Assembly: GCF_034347405.1 (NCBI RefSeq) | Contig: NZ_CP133778.1 | Span: 1,550,001-1,614,000, forward strand | Reading direction: 5' to 3' | Length of the DNA stretch: 64,000 nt | Source: Pseudomonas sp. CCC3.1 | GTDB lineage: Bacteria; Pseudomonadota; Gammaproteobacteria; Pseudomonadales; Pseudomonadaceae | Made by a program: the position numbers and the translations under genes | Shown: in pieces, positions 33,872 through 42,685 of the stretch | How the letters are laid out: each line of letters starts with the position of its first letter | Position numbering within the stretch: the first letter of the stretch is position 1 | Notes under the pieces: model-generated | Seen by the model: only the letters and a program-made list of their open reading frames with translations | What the model was told of the DNA's origin: nothing | Databases searched by the model: none

Positions 33872-35134
33872 ATGGCACGCATCATTGGTGGCCTCGCGGT
33901 CTCACACACGCCGACTATCGGTTTCGCGGTCGATCACGACAAACAGGGCGAGGCGGCGTGGGCGCCGATCTTTGAAGGCTTTGAGCCGATCAAGGTGTGG
34001 TTGAAAGCGCAACAGCCCGACGTGCTGTTCTACATCTTCAACGACCATGTGACCTCGTTTTTCTTCGACCACTACGGCGTGTTTTCGCTGGGTGTTGATG
34101 AACGCTACGAAGTGGCCGATGAGGGCGGCAATCCGCGTTCCTTGCCGGGTATTGGCGGGCACGCGGCGTTGTCGCGGCACATCGGTGAAAGCCTGGTGGC
34201 CGATGAGTTCGACATGAGTTTCTTCCGCGACAAGCCGCTGGACCATGGTTTTTTCTCGCCCATGTCGGCCTTGCTGCCGCACGAGCCGCAATGGCCGGTA
34301 GAAATCGTGCCGTTGCAGGTTGGGGTGTTGCAGTTTCCGGTGCCCAGCGCGTTGCGTTGCTACAAGCTGGGACAGGCTCTGCGTCGCGCCATTGAGAGCT
34401 ATCCCGAGGACTTGAAGGTGGCCATCGTGGCCACTGGCGGTGTGTCGCATCAGGTGCATGGCGAGCGCTGTGGTTTCAACAACCCGGAGTGGGACGCGCA
34501 GTTCATTGATCTGCTGGTCAATGACCCGATCAAGCTGACGGAAATGACCCTGGCCGAATTCGCCACCCTGGGCGGACTCGAAGGGGCCGAAGTGATTACC
34601 TGGCTGATCATGCGCGGTGCCTTGTCGGCCACTGTGAACAAACTGCATCAGGACTACTACCTGCCATCGATGACCGGCATCGCGACCCTGTTGCTGGAAA
34701 ACCTGGCGCAGCCGGTCTCGGCCGAGGTCAATGCCCGGCACTTGCAGCACATGGGGCATCAGGTGGCGGGCATCGAAAAGCTTGAAGGGACGTACCCCTT
34801 CACGCTGGAACGCAGCGCCAAGGGTTACCGCCTCAACAAGTTCCTGCATCGCATGATCGAGCCCGAGTGGCGCGAACGCTTTTTGCTTGAACCTGAAGCG
34901 CTGTTTGCAGCATCAGGCCTGACTGACGAAGAGCGCGACCTGTTGCGACGCCGTGACTGGCGCGGGTTGATCCATTACGGGGTGATTTTTTTCGTGCTGG
35001 AAAAACTCGCCGCCGTAGTGGGCGTGCCCAACCTGCATGTGTACGCGGCCATGCGCGGCGAGAGCCTTGAAGACTTTATGAAAACCCGCAACCAGCAAGT
35101 GCTGTACTCGGTGGCAGGCAAAGCCCCGCGCTGA
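33872..35134 (+). CDS. galA: Gallate dioxygenase
   Basis: A 420-residue extradiol ring-cleavage enzyme that opens gallate to 4-oxalomesaconate. The N-terminal part is LigB-like with iron-ligand histidines H12 (GGLAVSHTPTIGFA) and H59 (YIFNDHVTSFFFDHYG), and the catalytic-type His in ATGGVSHQVHGERCGFNNPEWD. The C-terminal part (from about residue 290) is LigA-like (YRLNKFLHRMIEPEWRERFLLEPEALFAASGLTDEERDLLRRRDW), the LigB-LigA fusion typical of GalA. AAGGAA precedes the ATG. Protocatechuate 4,5-dioxygenase is the closest alternative, but that enzyme has two separate subunits and the neighbours are all gallate genes. Confidence 0.93.
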   Translation: MARIIGGLAVSHTPTIGFAVDHDKQGEAAWAPIFEGFEPIKVWLKAQQPDVLFYIFNDHVTSFFFDHYGVFSLGVDERYEVADEGGNPRSLPGIGGHAALSRHIGESLVADEFDMSFFRDKPLDHGFFSPMSALLPHEPQWPVEIVPLQVGVLQFPVPSALRCYKLGQALRRAIESYPEDLKVAIVATGGVSHQVHGERCGFNNPEWDAQFIDLLVNDPIKLTEMTLAEFATLGGLEGAEVITWLIMRGALSATVNKLHQDYYLPSMTGIATLLLENLAQPVSAEVNARHLQHMGHQVAGIEKLEGTYPFTLERSAKGYRLNKFLHRMIEPEWRERFLLEPEALFAASGLTDEERDLLRRRDWRGLIHYGVIFFVLEKLAAVVGVPNLHVYAAMRGESLEDFMKTRNQQVLYSVAGKAPR

Positions 35135-35178
35135 GTGAGCCCTGAATTTTTTCAGCCAAAAAACGGAAAACAATAACA

Positions 35179-36426
35179 ATGACTTCCACTGTAAAACCAC
35201 GCAGCGCCTGCGCGCTGGCGCTTGTCTGCGCGTTGCCAGTACCCGCTTTCGCAGAAGGCTTTGTCGACGATGCCAGCGTTAATCTGAACCTGCGCAACTT
35301 CTTCATTAATCGCAACTTCACCAACTCAGGCAACGCTCAGGGCCTGGCCCAGGAATGGACGCAGAACTTTATTCTCGATGCCAAATCCGGCTTCACCCAA
35401 GGGACGGTGGGCTTTGGTGTGGACGCGTTGGGCTTGTATTCGGTCAAGCTCGATGGCGGAAAAGGCAGCGGCGGCACTCAGCTGTTGCCCGTGGGCAGTG
35501 ACGGGCGCCCGGCGGATGATTTCGGACGTCTGGCGGTGGCCGGCAAGATGAAAATCGCCAATACCGAAGTCAAGGTCGGTGAGTGGATGCCGGTATTGCC
35601 GATTCTGCGTTCCGACGATGGTCGTTCGCTGCCGCAAACCTTTCAGGGCGGGCAAGTGACCTCCAAAGACATCGCCGGGTTGACCTTGTATGGCGGCCAG
35701 TTCCGCAAGAACAGCCCGCGCAACGATTCGAGCATGGACGATATGTTTATGCAGGGTAAATCGGGGGTCACCTCCGACCGCTTCAACTTTGTCGGTGGCG
35801 AATACACCTTCAACGAGAAGCGCACCCTGATCGGGCTGTGGAATGCCGAACTCAAAGACATCTACCAGCAGCAATACCTGCAAGTGACGCACAGCCAGCC
35901 ATTGGGTGATTGGACGCTGGGCGCCAACCTGGGTTACTTCCGGGGCAAGGAAGACGGCAGCGCACGGGCGGGTGATCTGGATAACCGGACTGTTTCGGCG
36001 TTGTTTTCGGCGCGTTATGGCGGCAACACGTTCTACGTCGGCTTGCAAAAGGTCAGCGGCGACGACGCCTGGATGCGGGTCAACGGCACCAGCGGTGGCA
36101 CGTTGGCCAACGACACCTACAACTCCAGCTACGACAGCGCCAAAGAAAAGTCCTGGCAGTTGCGCCACGACTACAACTTTGCCGCGCTCGGCGTCCCGGG
36201 CCTGACCTTGATGAACCGCTACCTGAGCGGTGACAACATCCACAGCGGCACTGTCACCGACGGCAAAGAATGGGGCCGCGAGACGGAGCTGGCGTATGTG
36301 CTCCAGAGCGGCACTTTCAAAAACCTCAACCTGCGGCTGCGCAACTCGACCATGCGCCGCGATTACAGCACCACTGAGTTTGACGAAACCCGGGTGATCG
36401 TCAGCTATCCAGTGAGTATTTTCTGA
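35179..36426 (+). CDS. galP: OprD-family outer-membrane porin of the gallate cluster
   Basis: A 415-residue porin with a signal peptide (SACALALVCALPVPAFA) and the OprD-family start GFVDDASVNLNLRNFFINRNF, followed by QGTVGFGVDALGLYSVKLDGG and a C-terminal strand ending in YPVSIF with terminal Phe, the outer-membrane insertion signal. Substrate-specific OprD porins pass small carboxylates; next to galT and galA this one should bring gallate through the outer membrane. The gene lies 44 bp after galA and ends at a REP palindrome pair. Confidence 0.88.
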   Translation: MTSTVKPRSACALALVCALPVPAFAEGFVDDASVNLNLRNFFINRNFTNSGNAQGLAQEWTQNFILDAKSGFTQGTVGFGVDALGLYSVKLDGGKGSGGTQLLPVGSDGRPADDFGRLAVAGKMKIANTEVKVGEWMPVLPILRSDDGRSLPQTFQGGQVTSKDIAGLTLYGGQFRKNSPRNDSSMDDMFMQGKSGVTSDRFNFVGGEYTFNEKRTLIGLWNAELKDIYQQQYLQVTHSQPLGDWTLGANLGYFRGKEDGSARAGDLDNRTVSALFSARYGGNTFYVGLQKVSGDDAWMRVNGTSGGTLANDTYNSSYDSAKEKSWQLRHDYNFAALGVPGLTLMNRYLSGDNIHSGTVTDGKEWGRETELAYVLQSGTFKNLNLRLRNSTMRRDYSTTEFDETRVIVSYPVSIF

Positions 36427-36457
36427 CACCGATGTTATCTAGGGTGCGTGAATACGC

Positions 36458-36595
36458 GTAGCAGCTGCCGAGCCCGCGAGGCTGCGTCCGGCTGTGTAGC
36501 AGTCGTAAAATCAAGCGCTGCGGTGTGTCAGTTCAACCCCGCAATTAGCGTTTACGATCGCTTCGCAATCGGACGTAGCCTGCGGCAACTGCTAC
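36458..36595. repeat. REP-type palindrome pair between galP and galR
   Basis: Outer arms GTAGCAGCTGCCG...GCTGCGTCCG and CGGACGTAGCCTGCGGCAACTGCTAC are inverted copies, with a shorter GATCGC/GCAATC element inside. It separates the convergent ends of galP and galR. Confidence 0.7.
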
Positions 36596-36624
36596 GAAAT
36601 GGGTGTGCAAGTTCCCATACAGCA

Positions 36625-37836
36625 TTACGGGTTTATGTGGCCCTCATGAATGACCTCGCGGATCATCGCCATCAAGGCTTGAGCCGCGGGGGAGTGCAGG
36701 CTGGCCGTGCGCGATGTCAGGCCGATGGCGCGGGTGGTGTGCTTGAGCTCCAGCGGCAGAATGCACAACTCGCCACTGCTAATCTCGGGCTCCAATTGGT
36801 GGGCCGAGACGGCCGCGAGCATGTCCGAACGCAGTAACAGGCCGCGAATGATCGCCATGTCGCCGCTTTCAACCACCGGGCGCGGCGGCGCAATCGCGAA
36901 GGCTCTGAAGCAATCATCCAGCATCTGCCGGGCGGGTGAACCCGCCCTGGGCAGCACCCATTGCGCATCGCTGAGTTCGGCTTGCAAGGCGCTTTTCGCA
37001 TACAGCGGATGGCCGCGCCGCGCCAGCACCACCATGTCTTCGGTCAGTAATGCTTCGCCCGTCAGGTCGCTGGCGTAGGCAGCGGAGCGCAAGGCGCCGA
37101 AGATGAAATCGACATCGCCTGCGCGCAACTCTGTGGCCAATAAATCAAACGGGCTTTCATTGGTAATGACCTGGATGGCCGGGTGTTCGGCCATCAGCCG
37201 CACGATGGCTTCGGGCAGGATGCGGGTGCGGCCCAAGGGCAGGGCGCCGACATGCACCACGCCTTGCAGGGTGCCAAGAATGGCCGCGAGATCGGTTTCG
37301 ATATGGCGCAGTTCATTCAGTGCACGGCGAATCGGGAACAGGATTTCCAGGCTGGCGCGGCTCGGCAGCAAGCCACGGGGTGTGCGCTCAAACAGGGGTT
37401 GGCCGCAGCCGCTTTCCAGCACTTTGAGGGTTGAACTGACAGCGGGTTGGCTCAACCCCAGCAGGCTGGACACAGTTTGCATGTGGTGGGTTTCGCAGAG
37501 TTTGACGAAGACTTGCAGGCGCCGGGCCTGAAACAGGTACAGCGGCTCGCTGAGGTGTTTGTCTGCGCCAGCCAACAGGCGCGGCACGCTCTCAAGCTCG
37601 GCCAGCACCCGTCGTGCACGGGGTAATAAACGCGTGCCGTAATCGGTCAGGCGCATGCCGTTGGCATGGCGTTCGAACAGCGGCACGCCCAGTCGGGCCT
37701 CCAGCTCGGAAATCGAGCGGGTGACCACCGACTGTGCCCGAAACAAGGCTTCAGAGGCTTTGGAGACGCTGCCGTAATCGGCCACGCGAACGAAAGCGCG
37801 CACCTGCATCAGGTTGGGAAGTTCAGGGGTTTCCAT
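36625..37836 (-). CDS. galR: LysR-family activator of the gallate genes
   Basis: A 403-residue LysR regulator, longer than the usual 300, as is GalR. The first helix-turn-helix is at the N-terminus (LMQVRAFVRVADYGSVSKASEALFRAQSVVTRSISELEARLG). Around residues 97-160 there is a second stretch that resembles another LysR-type HTH (LQVFVKLCETHHMQTVSSLLGLSQPAVSSTLKVLESGCG), then the effector domain (VHVGALPLGRTRILPEAIVRL). It lies divergently from galBCD and downstream of galTAP, so it can control both blocks in response to gallate. Confidence 0.88.
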   Translation of the reverse strand: METPELPNLMQVRAFVRVADYGSVSKASEALFRAQSVVTRSISELEARLGVPLFERHANGMRLTDYGTRLLPRARRVLAELESVPRLLAGADKHLSEPLYLFQARRLQVFVKLCETHHMQTVSSLLGLSQPAVSSTLKVLESGCGQPLFERTPRGLLPSRASLEILFPIRRALNELRHIETDLAAILGTLQGVVHVGALPLGRTRILPEAIVRLMAEHPAIQVITNESPFDLLATELRAGDVDFIFGALRSAAYASDLTGEALLTEDMVVLARRGHPLYAKSALQAELSDAQWVLPRAGSPARQMLDDCFRAFAIAPPRPVVESGDMAIIRGLLLRSDMLAAVSAHQLEPEISSGELCILPLELKHTTRAIGLTSRTASLHSPAAQALMAMIREVIHEGHINP

Positions 37837-37876
37837 GGGCGCATGCTCTGCCTTTTGCCCGGACTATGCCTCCCAT

Positions 37877-37926
37877 CGAACAGGCTGGCAATAAATAAAA
37901 CGCATACCTGAAACAGGCTTACGCAT
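37877..37926. promoter_or_regulatory. Candidate GalR-binding region in the galR-galB gap
   Basis: The 147-bp divergent gap holds two direct repeats: AACAGGCT at 37879-37886 and 37912-37919, and ACGCAT at 37900-37905 and 37921-37926 (21 bp apart). A CCTGAAACAGG palindrome lies at 37907-37917. These are plausible LysR-type contacts; assignment to GalR is inference. Confidence 0.35.
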
Positions 37927-37983
37927 TACTCCGGCGGCGGGTGCGGGTGCGATCCTGTGGGCAACTGTAGAAGGAGCCCCGAG

Positions 37984-38718
37984 ATGAACGCATCCCCTAA
38001 AACCGCACTGGTGGTCAGTGCCCATTCGGCCGATTTTGTGTGGCGTGCAGGCGGTGCCATTGCCCTGCATGCGCAACAAGGCTATCGCGTGCACATCGTT
38101 TGCCTGTCTTTCGGTGAGCGTGGCGAGTCCGCGAAACTGTGGCGCAAGGGTGAGATGACTGAACAACGGGTCAAGGACGCGCGTCGCGAAGAAGCCCAAC
38201 GGGCGGCCGATATTCTGGGGGCCAGCATTGAGTTTTTTGACATCGGCGATTACCCGATGCGCGCCGACAAGGACACGCTGTTTCGCCTGGCCGATGTGTT
38301 TCGCCGGGTGCAGCCAGAGTTTGTGCTCAGCCACTCGATTAAAGACCCGTACAACTACGACCACCCGCTGGCCATGAATCTGGCGCAAGAAGCGCGGATC
38401 ATCGCCCAGGCCGAGGGCTACAAACCGGGCGAGACGATCGTCGGTGCGCCGCCGGTCTACAGCTTCGAGCCGCATCAGCCAGAGCAATGTGAATGGCGCC
38501 CTGATGTGTTGCTGGACATCACCGATGTCTGGGACAAAAAGTACGCCGCCATTCAATGCATGGCCGGGCAAGAGCATCTGTGGGAGTACTACACCCGCGT
38601 CGCTCTGCAACGTGGGGTGCAAGCCAAGCGCAATGTGGGCATCGCCTCTACCCGCAACATCGTGTACGGCGAGGGATACCAGAGCATTTTCCCGCGTGTG
38701 ACGGAGAATCTGGCATGA
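37984..38718 (+). CDS. galB: 4-Oxalomesaconate hydratase
   Basis: A 244-residue PIG-L/LmbE-fold zinc protein. The metal site motif is AHSADFVWRAGGAIALH near the N-terminus, and a further ligand His is in VLSHSIKDPYNYDHPLAM. In gallate breakdown GalB hydrates the enol form of 4-oxalomesaconate to 4-carboxy-4-hydroxy-2-oxoadipate. The ATG at 37984 follows AAGGAG closely. It overlaps galC by 4 bp, and galB, galC and galD form one operon divergent from galR. Confidence 0.9.
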   Translation: MNASPKTALVVSAHSADFVWRAGGAIALHAQQGYRVHIVCLSFGERGESAKLWRKGEMTEQRVKDARREEAQRAADILGASIEFFDIGDYPMRADKDTLFRLADVFRRVQPEFVLSHSIKDPYNYDHPLAMNLAQEARIIAQAEGYKPGETIVGAPPVYSFEPHQPEQCEWRPDVLLDITDVWDKKYAAIQCMAGQEHLWEYYTRVALQRGVQAKRNVGIASTRNIVYGEGYQSIFPRVTENLA

Positions 38719-39431
38719 GCACCTTGATCGGAAAAACCGGCATTGTGCTGCGCAACATCCAGCGGGCCGAGGCAGCGCTGGTGAATGAGCTGGGACGCTA
38801 CGGCGTGGCGACCATTCATGAAGCACAAGGCCGCAAAGGCTTGCTGGCGTCGGGCATCACGCCGATTCAGCGCGGCACAGTGATCAGTGGTTCGGTGGTC
38901 ACGGTGCTGGTCGCACCGGGTGACAACTGGATGTTCCATGTGGCCGTTGAGCAATGCCAGCCTGGCGATATTTTAGTGGTGGCACCGACTTCGCCCTGCA
39001 CCGATGGCTACTTCGGCGATTTGCTCGCCACCTCGCTCAAGGCGCGTGGCGTGCGCGGGCTGGTGATCGATGCCGGGGTGCGTGACACCCAGACCCTGCG
39101 CGACATGGGGTTTGCCGTGTGGTCGCGGGCGATCAGCGCGCAGGGCACGATCAAGGAAACCCTGGGTTCCGTGAACCTGCCGATTGTGTGCGCCGGGCAG
39201 TTGGTCAATGCCGGTGACGTGGTGGTGGCCGACGACGATGGTGTGGTGATTGTGCGCCGTGCCGAGGTGGCGCAGGTGGTTGAAGCCAGCCGTCTGCGAG
39301 CGGATCTTGAAGACCAGAAAGCCATGCGCCTGGCCAAGGGTGAGTTGGGGCTGGATATTTACAACATGCGCGCTCGGTTGGCCGAGAAGGGCTTGCGTTA
39401 CATCGACAGCCTCGAAGAGCTTGAGGGCTGA
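38715..39431 (+). CDS. galC: 4-Carboxy-4-hydroxy-2-oxoadipate aldolase
   Basis: A 238-residue class II pyruvate aldolase of the RraA family, splitting 4-carboxy-4-hydroxy-2-oxoadipate into pyruvate and oxaloacetate. Seen: GDLLATSLKARGVRGLVIDAGVRDTQTL, whose Arg-Asp pair binds substrate and metal, and GDVVVADDDGVVIVRRAE. The start codon lies inside the galB stop (ATGA); the longer open frame upstream belongs to galB in another phase. The C-terminal helix (about residues 195-230) is longer than in the RraA-like protein at 951-1619. Confidence 0.92.
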   Translation: MSTLIGKTGIVLRNIQRAEAALVNELGRYGVATIHEAQGRKGLLASGITPIQRGTVISGSVVTVLVAPGDNWMFHVAVEQCQPGDILVVAPTSPCTDGYFGDLLATSLKARGVRGLVIDAGVRDTQTLRDMGFAVWSRAISAQGTIKETLGSVNLPIVCAGQLVNAGDVVVADDDGVVIVRRAEVAQVVEASRLRADLEDQKAMRLAKGELGLDIYNMRARLAEKGLRYIDSLEELEG

Positions 39432-39433
39432 GC

Positions 39434-40528
39434 ATGAGCCAGACCCGTATTCCCTGTGTGTTGATGCGCGGTGGAACCTCGAAAGGGGCTTACTTTTTGG
39501 CCGAGGATTTGCCGCCGCAACCGGCGTTGCGTGACCGCGTGTTACTGGCGGTGATGGGCTCGCCCGACCGGCGGCAGATCGACGGGATCGGCGGTGGCGA
39601 TTCGCTGACCAGCAAGGTGGCGATCATCCAGCGTTCCACGCGCCCTGACGCCGACGTCGATTACTTGTTTGTGCAGGTCGTGGTCGATGAACCGCGGGTC
39701 GATTATGGGCAAAACTGCGGCAACATCCTGGCCGGTGTCGGGCCATTCGCTATTGAGCGTGGGCTGGTGCCGGTGGCGGGTGACGTGACCCCGGTGCGAA
39801 TTTACATGCAAAACACCGGGCAGATCGCCATTGCTCACGTTCCCATCGTCAATGGCGCTGTGAACTACAGCGGTGAAGCGCGCATTGATGGCGTGCCCGG
39901 GGTTGCTGCGCCGTTGATCGTCGAATTTGCCGACATCGCCGGTGCCAGTTGCGGCGCCTTGTTGCCCACCGGCAACGCGGTGGACGTGTTTGATGGCGTT
40001 GCCGTGACGTGCATCGACAATGGCATGCCGGTTGTTGTGCTGCGTGCGCAAGACGTTGGCTGCACGGGTTACGAGGCGCCCGAACAACTGGACGCTGACA
40101 CCGAACTGAAGGCGCGGCTTGAGTCGATTCGCCTGCAGGCTGGCCTGCACATGAACCTGGGCGATGTACGTCAGCGTAATGTGCCGAAGATGTGTCTGGT
40201 GGCTGCGGCGCAGGCGGGCGGGGTGCTGAATACCCGCACGTTTATCCCTCATCGCTGCCACACCAGCATCGGGGTATTCGGTGCGGTCAGCGTGGCGGCC
40301 GCGTGCCTGATTCCGGGGAGCGTCGCAGCAGATCTGGCGCAGGTCAGCGCAGGCACTGTCAAACAGCTCTCGGTTGAGCACCCCACGGGTGAGTTCACCG
40401 TGGAACTGCGCCTGCAAGACGGTCAACTGATCGGCTGCGGGCTGATGCGTACGACCCGGTTGTTGTTTGAAGGCGGGGTGTACGTGGCAACTGCGCTGTG
40501 GGCCGGGCCATCGGATACGCGGCACTAA
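39434..40528 (+). CDS. galD: 4-Oxalomesaconate tautomerase
   Basis: A 364-residue PrpF-family isomerase of the diaminopimelate-epimerase fold. The typical PrpF opening IPCVLMRGGTSKGAYFLAEDLP and the catalytic-type cysteine in VDYGQNCGNILAGVGPFAIE are clear; a second conserved part is SCGALLPTGNAVDVFDGV. In the gallate route it converts the keto form of 4-oxalomesaconate to the enol used by GalB. It follows galC by 2 bp and closes the galBCD operon. Confidence 0.92.
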   Translation: MSQTRIPCVLMRGGTSKGAYFLAEDLPPQPALRDRVLLAVMGSPDRRQIDGIGGGDSLTSKVAIIQRSTRPDADVDYLFVQVVVDEPRVDYGQNCGNILAGVGPFAIERGLVPVAGDVTPVRIYMQNTGQIAIAHVPIVNGAVNYSGEARIDGVPGVAAPLIVEFADIAGASCGALLPTGNAVDVFDGVAVTCIDNGMPVVVLRAQDVGCTGYEAPEQLDADTELKARLESIRLQAGLHMNLGDVRQRNVPKMCLVAAAQAGGVLNTRTFIPHRCHTSIGVFGAVSVAAACLIPGSVAADLAQVSAGTVKQLSVEHPTGEFTVELRLQDGQLIGCGLMRTTRLLFEGGVYVATALWAGPSDTRH

Positions 40529-40621
40529 CGCTCATCGCCAGTTGTCTATGCTCTGACTCTGCGCGGCATGATGCCGTGCAGTTAAGGGCCACATGGCCTG
40601 TCGTATTGATAGGAGGCAGCG

Positions 40622-41308
40622 ATGAGCAAAAAAATACTCGTGGTACTGACCAGCGTCGAAAAGTACCCCAATCTTGATCGCGCGACAGGTTTATGGCTGG
40701 GCGAGGCCGTGCATTTCGTGCACAAGGTTGAAGCCGCCGGCTATGCCGTGGATTACGTCAGCCCACAAGGCGGTTACACCCCGATTGACCCGCACAGCCT
40801 GGCCAAGGAAATGGCTTCAGAGATTGACTGGAAGTGGTATCACGACAAGGCGTTCATGAATCGCCTGGGGGCCACGCTCAAACCGAGTGAGATAAACCCT
40901 GACGACTACGTGGCTATTTATTACGCGGGCGGCCACGGGGTGATTTGGGACTTCCCGGAGAATGCCGAGTTGCAGGCAATCAGTCGGCATATCTATGAAC
41001 ACGGCGGCGTGGTGTCGTCGGTCTGCCATGGCGCGGTGGGTTTGCTCAATATCAAGCTGTCTGACGGCGAGTTGCTGATTAAAGGCCGACGGGTCACGGG
41101 CTTCTCTAATGAAGAAGAAACGTTGGCGGGGCTGGCCGACGTGGTGCCGTATCTGACCGAAACCGAGTTGGTGAAGCGTGGCGCAAACTATCAAAAGGCC
41201 GGTACCCCTTGGGCACCGTTTGCCATCGCCGATGGGCGGTTGATCACGGGGCAGAACCCGGCATCGGGTGGCCCGGTGGCTGAGTTGGTGTTGGCTGCAA
41301 TCCAGTAA
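40622..41308 (+). CDS. DJ-1/PfpI-family class I glutamine amidotransferase-like protein
   Basis: A 228-residue protein of the Hsp31/DJ-1 type. The nucleophile-elbow cysteine is in VVSSVCHGAVGLLNI, preceded by YYAGGHGVIWDFPEN, which supplies the conserved Glu/His region. Members act as glyoxalase III-like or protein/nucleotide deglycases or redox chaperones; the exact activity here is not determinable. GGAGG is placed well before the ATG. It is separated from galD by 93 bp and its relation to gallate metabolism is unclear. Confidence 0.85.
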   Translation: MSKKILVVLTSVEKYPNLDRATGLWLGEAVHFVHKVEAAGYAVDYVSPQGGYTPIDPHSLAKEMASEIDWKWYHDKAFMNRLGATLKPSEINPDDYVAIYYAGGHGVIWDFPENAELQAISRHIYEHGGVVSSVCHGAVGLLNIKLSDGELLIKGRRVTGFSNEEETLAGLADVVPYLTETELVKRGANYQKAGTPWAPFAIADGRLITGQNPASGGPVAELVLAAIQ

Positions 41309-41525
41309 ATCTGCTTGTCATTCAGCCGATGCGGGCTCGCCAAGCGTGCATCGGCTCCCCTCAAGACCAACATTAAACTTTTGAATCGCAAACATATTCT
41401 GTAGCCTTAGCGCGCTCAATAGCTGGTCCGTGCCTGATAACACACATTCTCCCGGCGGGGCTCGACAGTCCAGAGCCGGTGGTACACTCGACTTTCGCGC
41501 ACTAGCGCTTGCAGGTCTTGCGAAC

Positions 41526-42584
41526 ATGACGCAAATTTCTGAACGACTTCTGGTCCAAGCCCACCTCGACGCCAAGCAGCCAAAACCGCTGACGGCGGCG
41601 CAAGAGGCGACCCTGCGTGCAGCCATCGCTGCCGAACTCAAGGCGCGTGATGCGGTGCTGGTCGCGCACTTTTACTGTGACCCGGTGATCCAGGCCCTGG
41701 CCGAAGAAACCGGCGGTTGCGTGTCTGACTCCCTTGAAATGGCGCGCTTTGGTGCTGCTCATCCGGCCAAGACCATTCTGGTGGCGGGTGTGCGCTTTAT
41801 GGGCGAGACGGCGAAAATCCTCACCCCTGAAAAGCGCGTGCTGATGCCGACGCTGGAAGCCACCTGTTCGCTCGACCTGGGTTGCCCGGTTGAGGAATTC
41901 TCGGCGTTTTGCGACAAGCATCCCGAGCGCACCGTGGTGGTGTATGCCAACACCTCGGCAGCGGTCAAGGCCCGGGCGGACTGGGTGGTGACCTCCAGTT
42001 GCGCGCTGGAAATCGTCGAAAGCCTGATGGACAACGGCGAGACAATTATCTGGGGCCCGGACAAACACCTGGGGCGTTACATCCAGCGTCAGACCGGCGC
42101 TGACATGCTGCTGTGGGACGGTGCGTGCATCGTTCACGAAGAGTTCAAGTCCAAGCAACTGGAAGACATGAAGGCGCTGTACCCGGACGCAGCCATTTTG
42201 GTGCACCCGGAGTCGCCGGAGTCGGTGATTGAGCTGGCAGACGCGGTGGGCTCCACCAGCCAACTGATTGCTGCTGCGCAAAACCTGCCGAACAAAACCT
42301 TCATCGTGGCCACCGATCGCGGCATTTTTTACAAAATGCAGCAGCTGTGCCCGGACAAAGTCTTTATCGAAGCCCCGACCGCCGGTAACGGCGCGGCGTG
42401 CCGCAGTTGCGCGCATTGTCCGTGGATGGCCATGAACACGTTGGAGCGCACCCTTGAATGCCTGCAAAAGGGCACGAACGAAATCTTCGTTGACCCGGCG
42501 CTGGTGCCCCACGCCATTCGCCCGCTCAAACGCATGCTGGACTTCACCCAAGCGGCGCGTATGAAGCTGGCGGGTAACGCCTAA
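41526..42584 (+). CDS. nadA: Quinolinate synthase
   Basis: A 352-residue [4Fe-4S] enzyme that condenses iminoaspartate with dihydroxyacetone phosphate to quinolinate in NAD synthesis. Iron-sulfur ligands by family position are C114 (EATCSLDLGC), C201 (WDGACIVHEEF) and C298 (CRSCAHCPWMAMN). The ATG at 41526 gives the standard family length; an in-frame start at 41430 would add 32 residues unlike the family. It leads a conserved Pseudomonas block (nadA, M48 protease, TusA-like, PerM). Confidence 0.94.
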   Translation: MTQISERLLVQAHLDAKQPKPLTAAQEATLRAAIAAELKARDAVLVAHFYCDPVIQALAEETGGCVSDSLEMARFGAAHPAKTILVAGVRFMGETAKILTPEKRVLMPTLEATCSLDLGCPVEEFSAFCDKHPERTVVVYANTSAAVKARADWVVTSSCALEIVESLMDNGETIIWGPDKHLGRYIQRQTGADMLLWDGACIVHEEFKSKQLEDMKALYPDAAILVHPESPESVIELADAVGSTSQLIAAAQNLPNKTFIVATDRGIFYKMQQLCPDKVFIEAPTAGNGAACRSCAHCPWMAMNTLERTLECLQKGTNEIFVDPALVPHAIRPLKRMLDFTQAARMKLAGNA

Positions 42585-42600
42585 ACGCCAAACAGATCCA

Positions 42601-42670
42601 CTGTAGGAGCGAGCTTGCCTCGCGATCTTTTGATCGTTTAAAGGATCGCGAGGCAAGCTCGCTCCTACAG
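42601..42670. repeat. REP-type palindrome (GTAGGAGCGAGC class)
   Basis: Almost perfect 70-bp inverted repeat, ends CTGTAGGAGCGAGCTTGCC and GGCAAGCTCGCTCCTACAG with a small loop around TTTTGATCGTTTAAAG. It lies between the convergent nadA and bepA genes and may act as the common 3' end. Confidence 0.9.
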
Positions 42671-42685
42671 GTCTGTGGCGTTGTG

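Noticed and set aside
38556..38714. Extended N-terminus for galC
   Set aside because: The added 53 residues come from galB read in another frame; the ATGA overlap at 38715 gives the family start.
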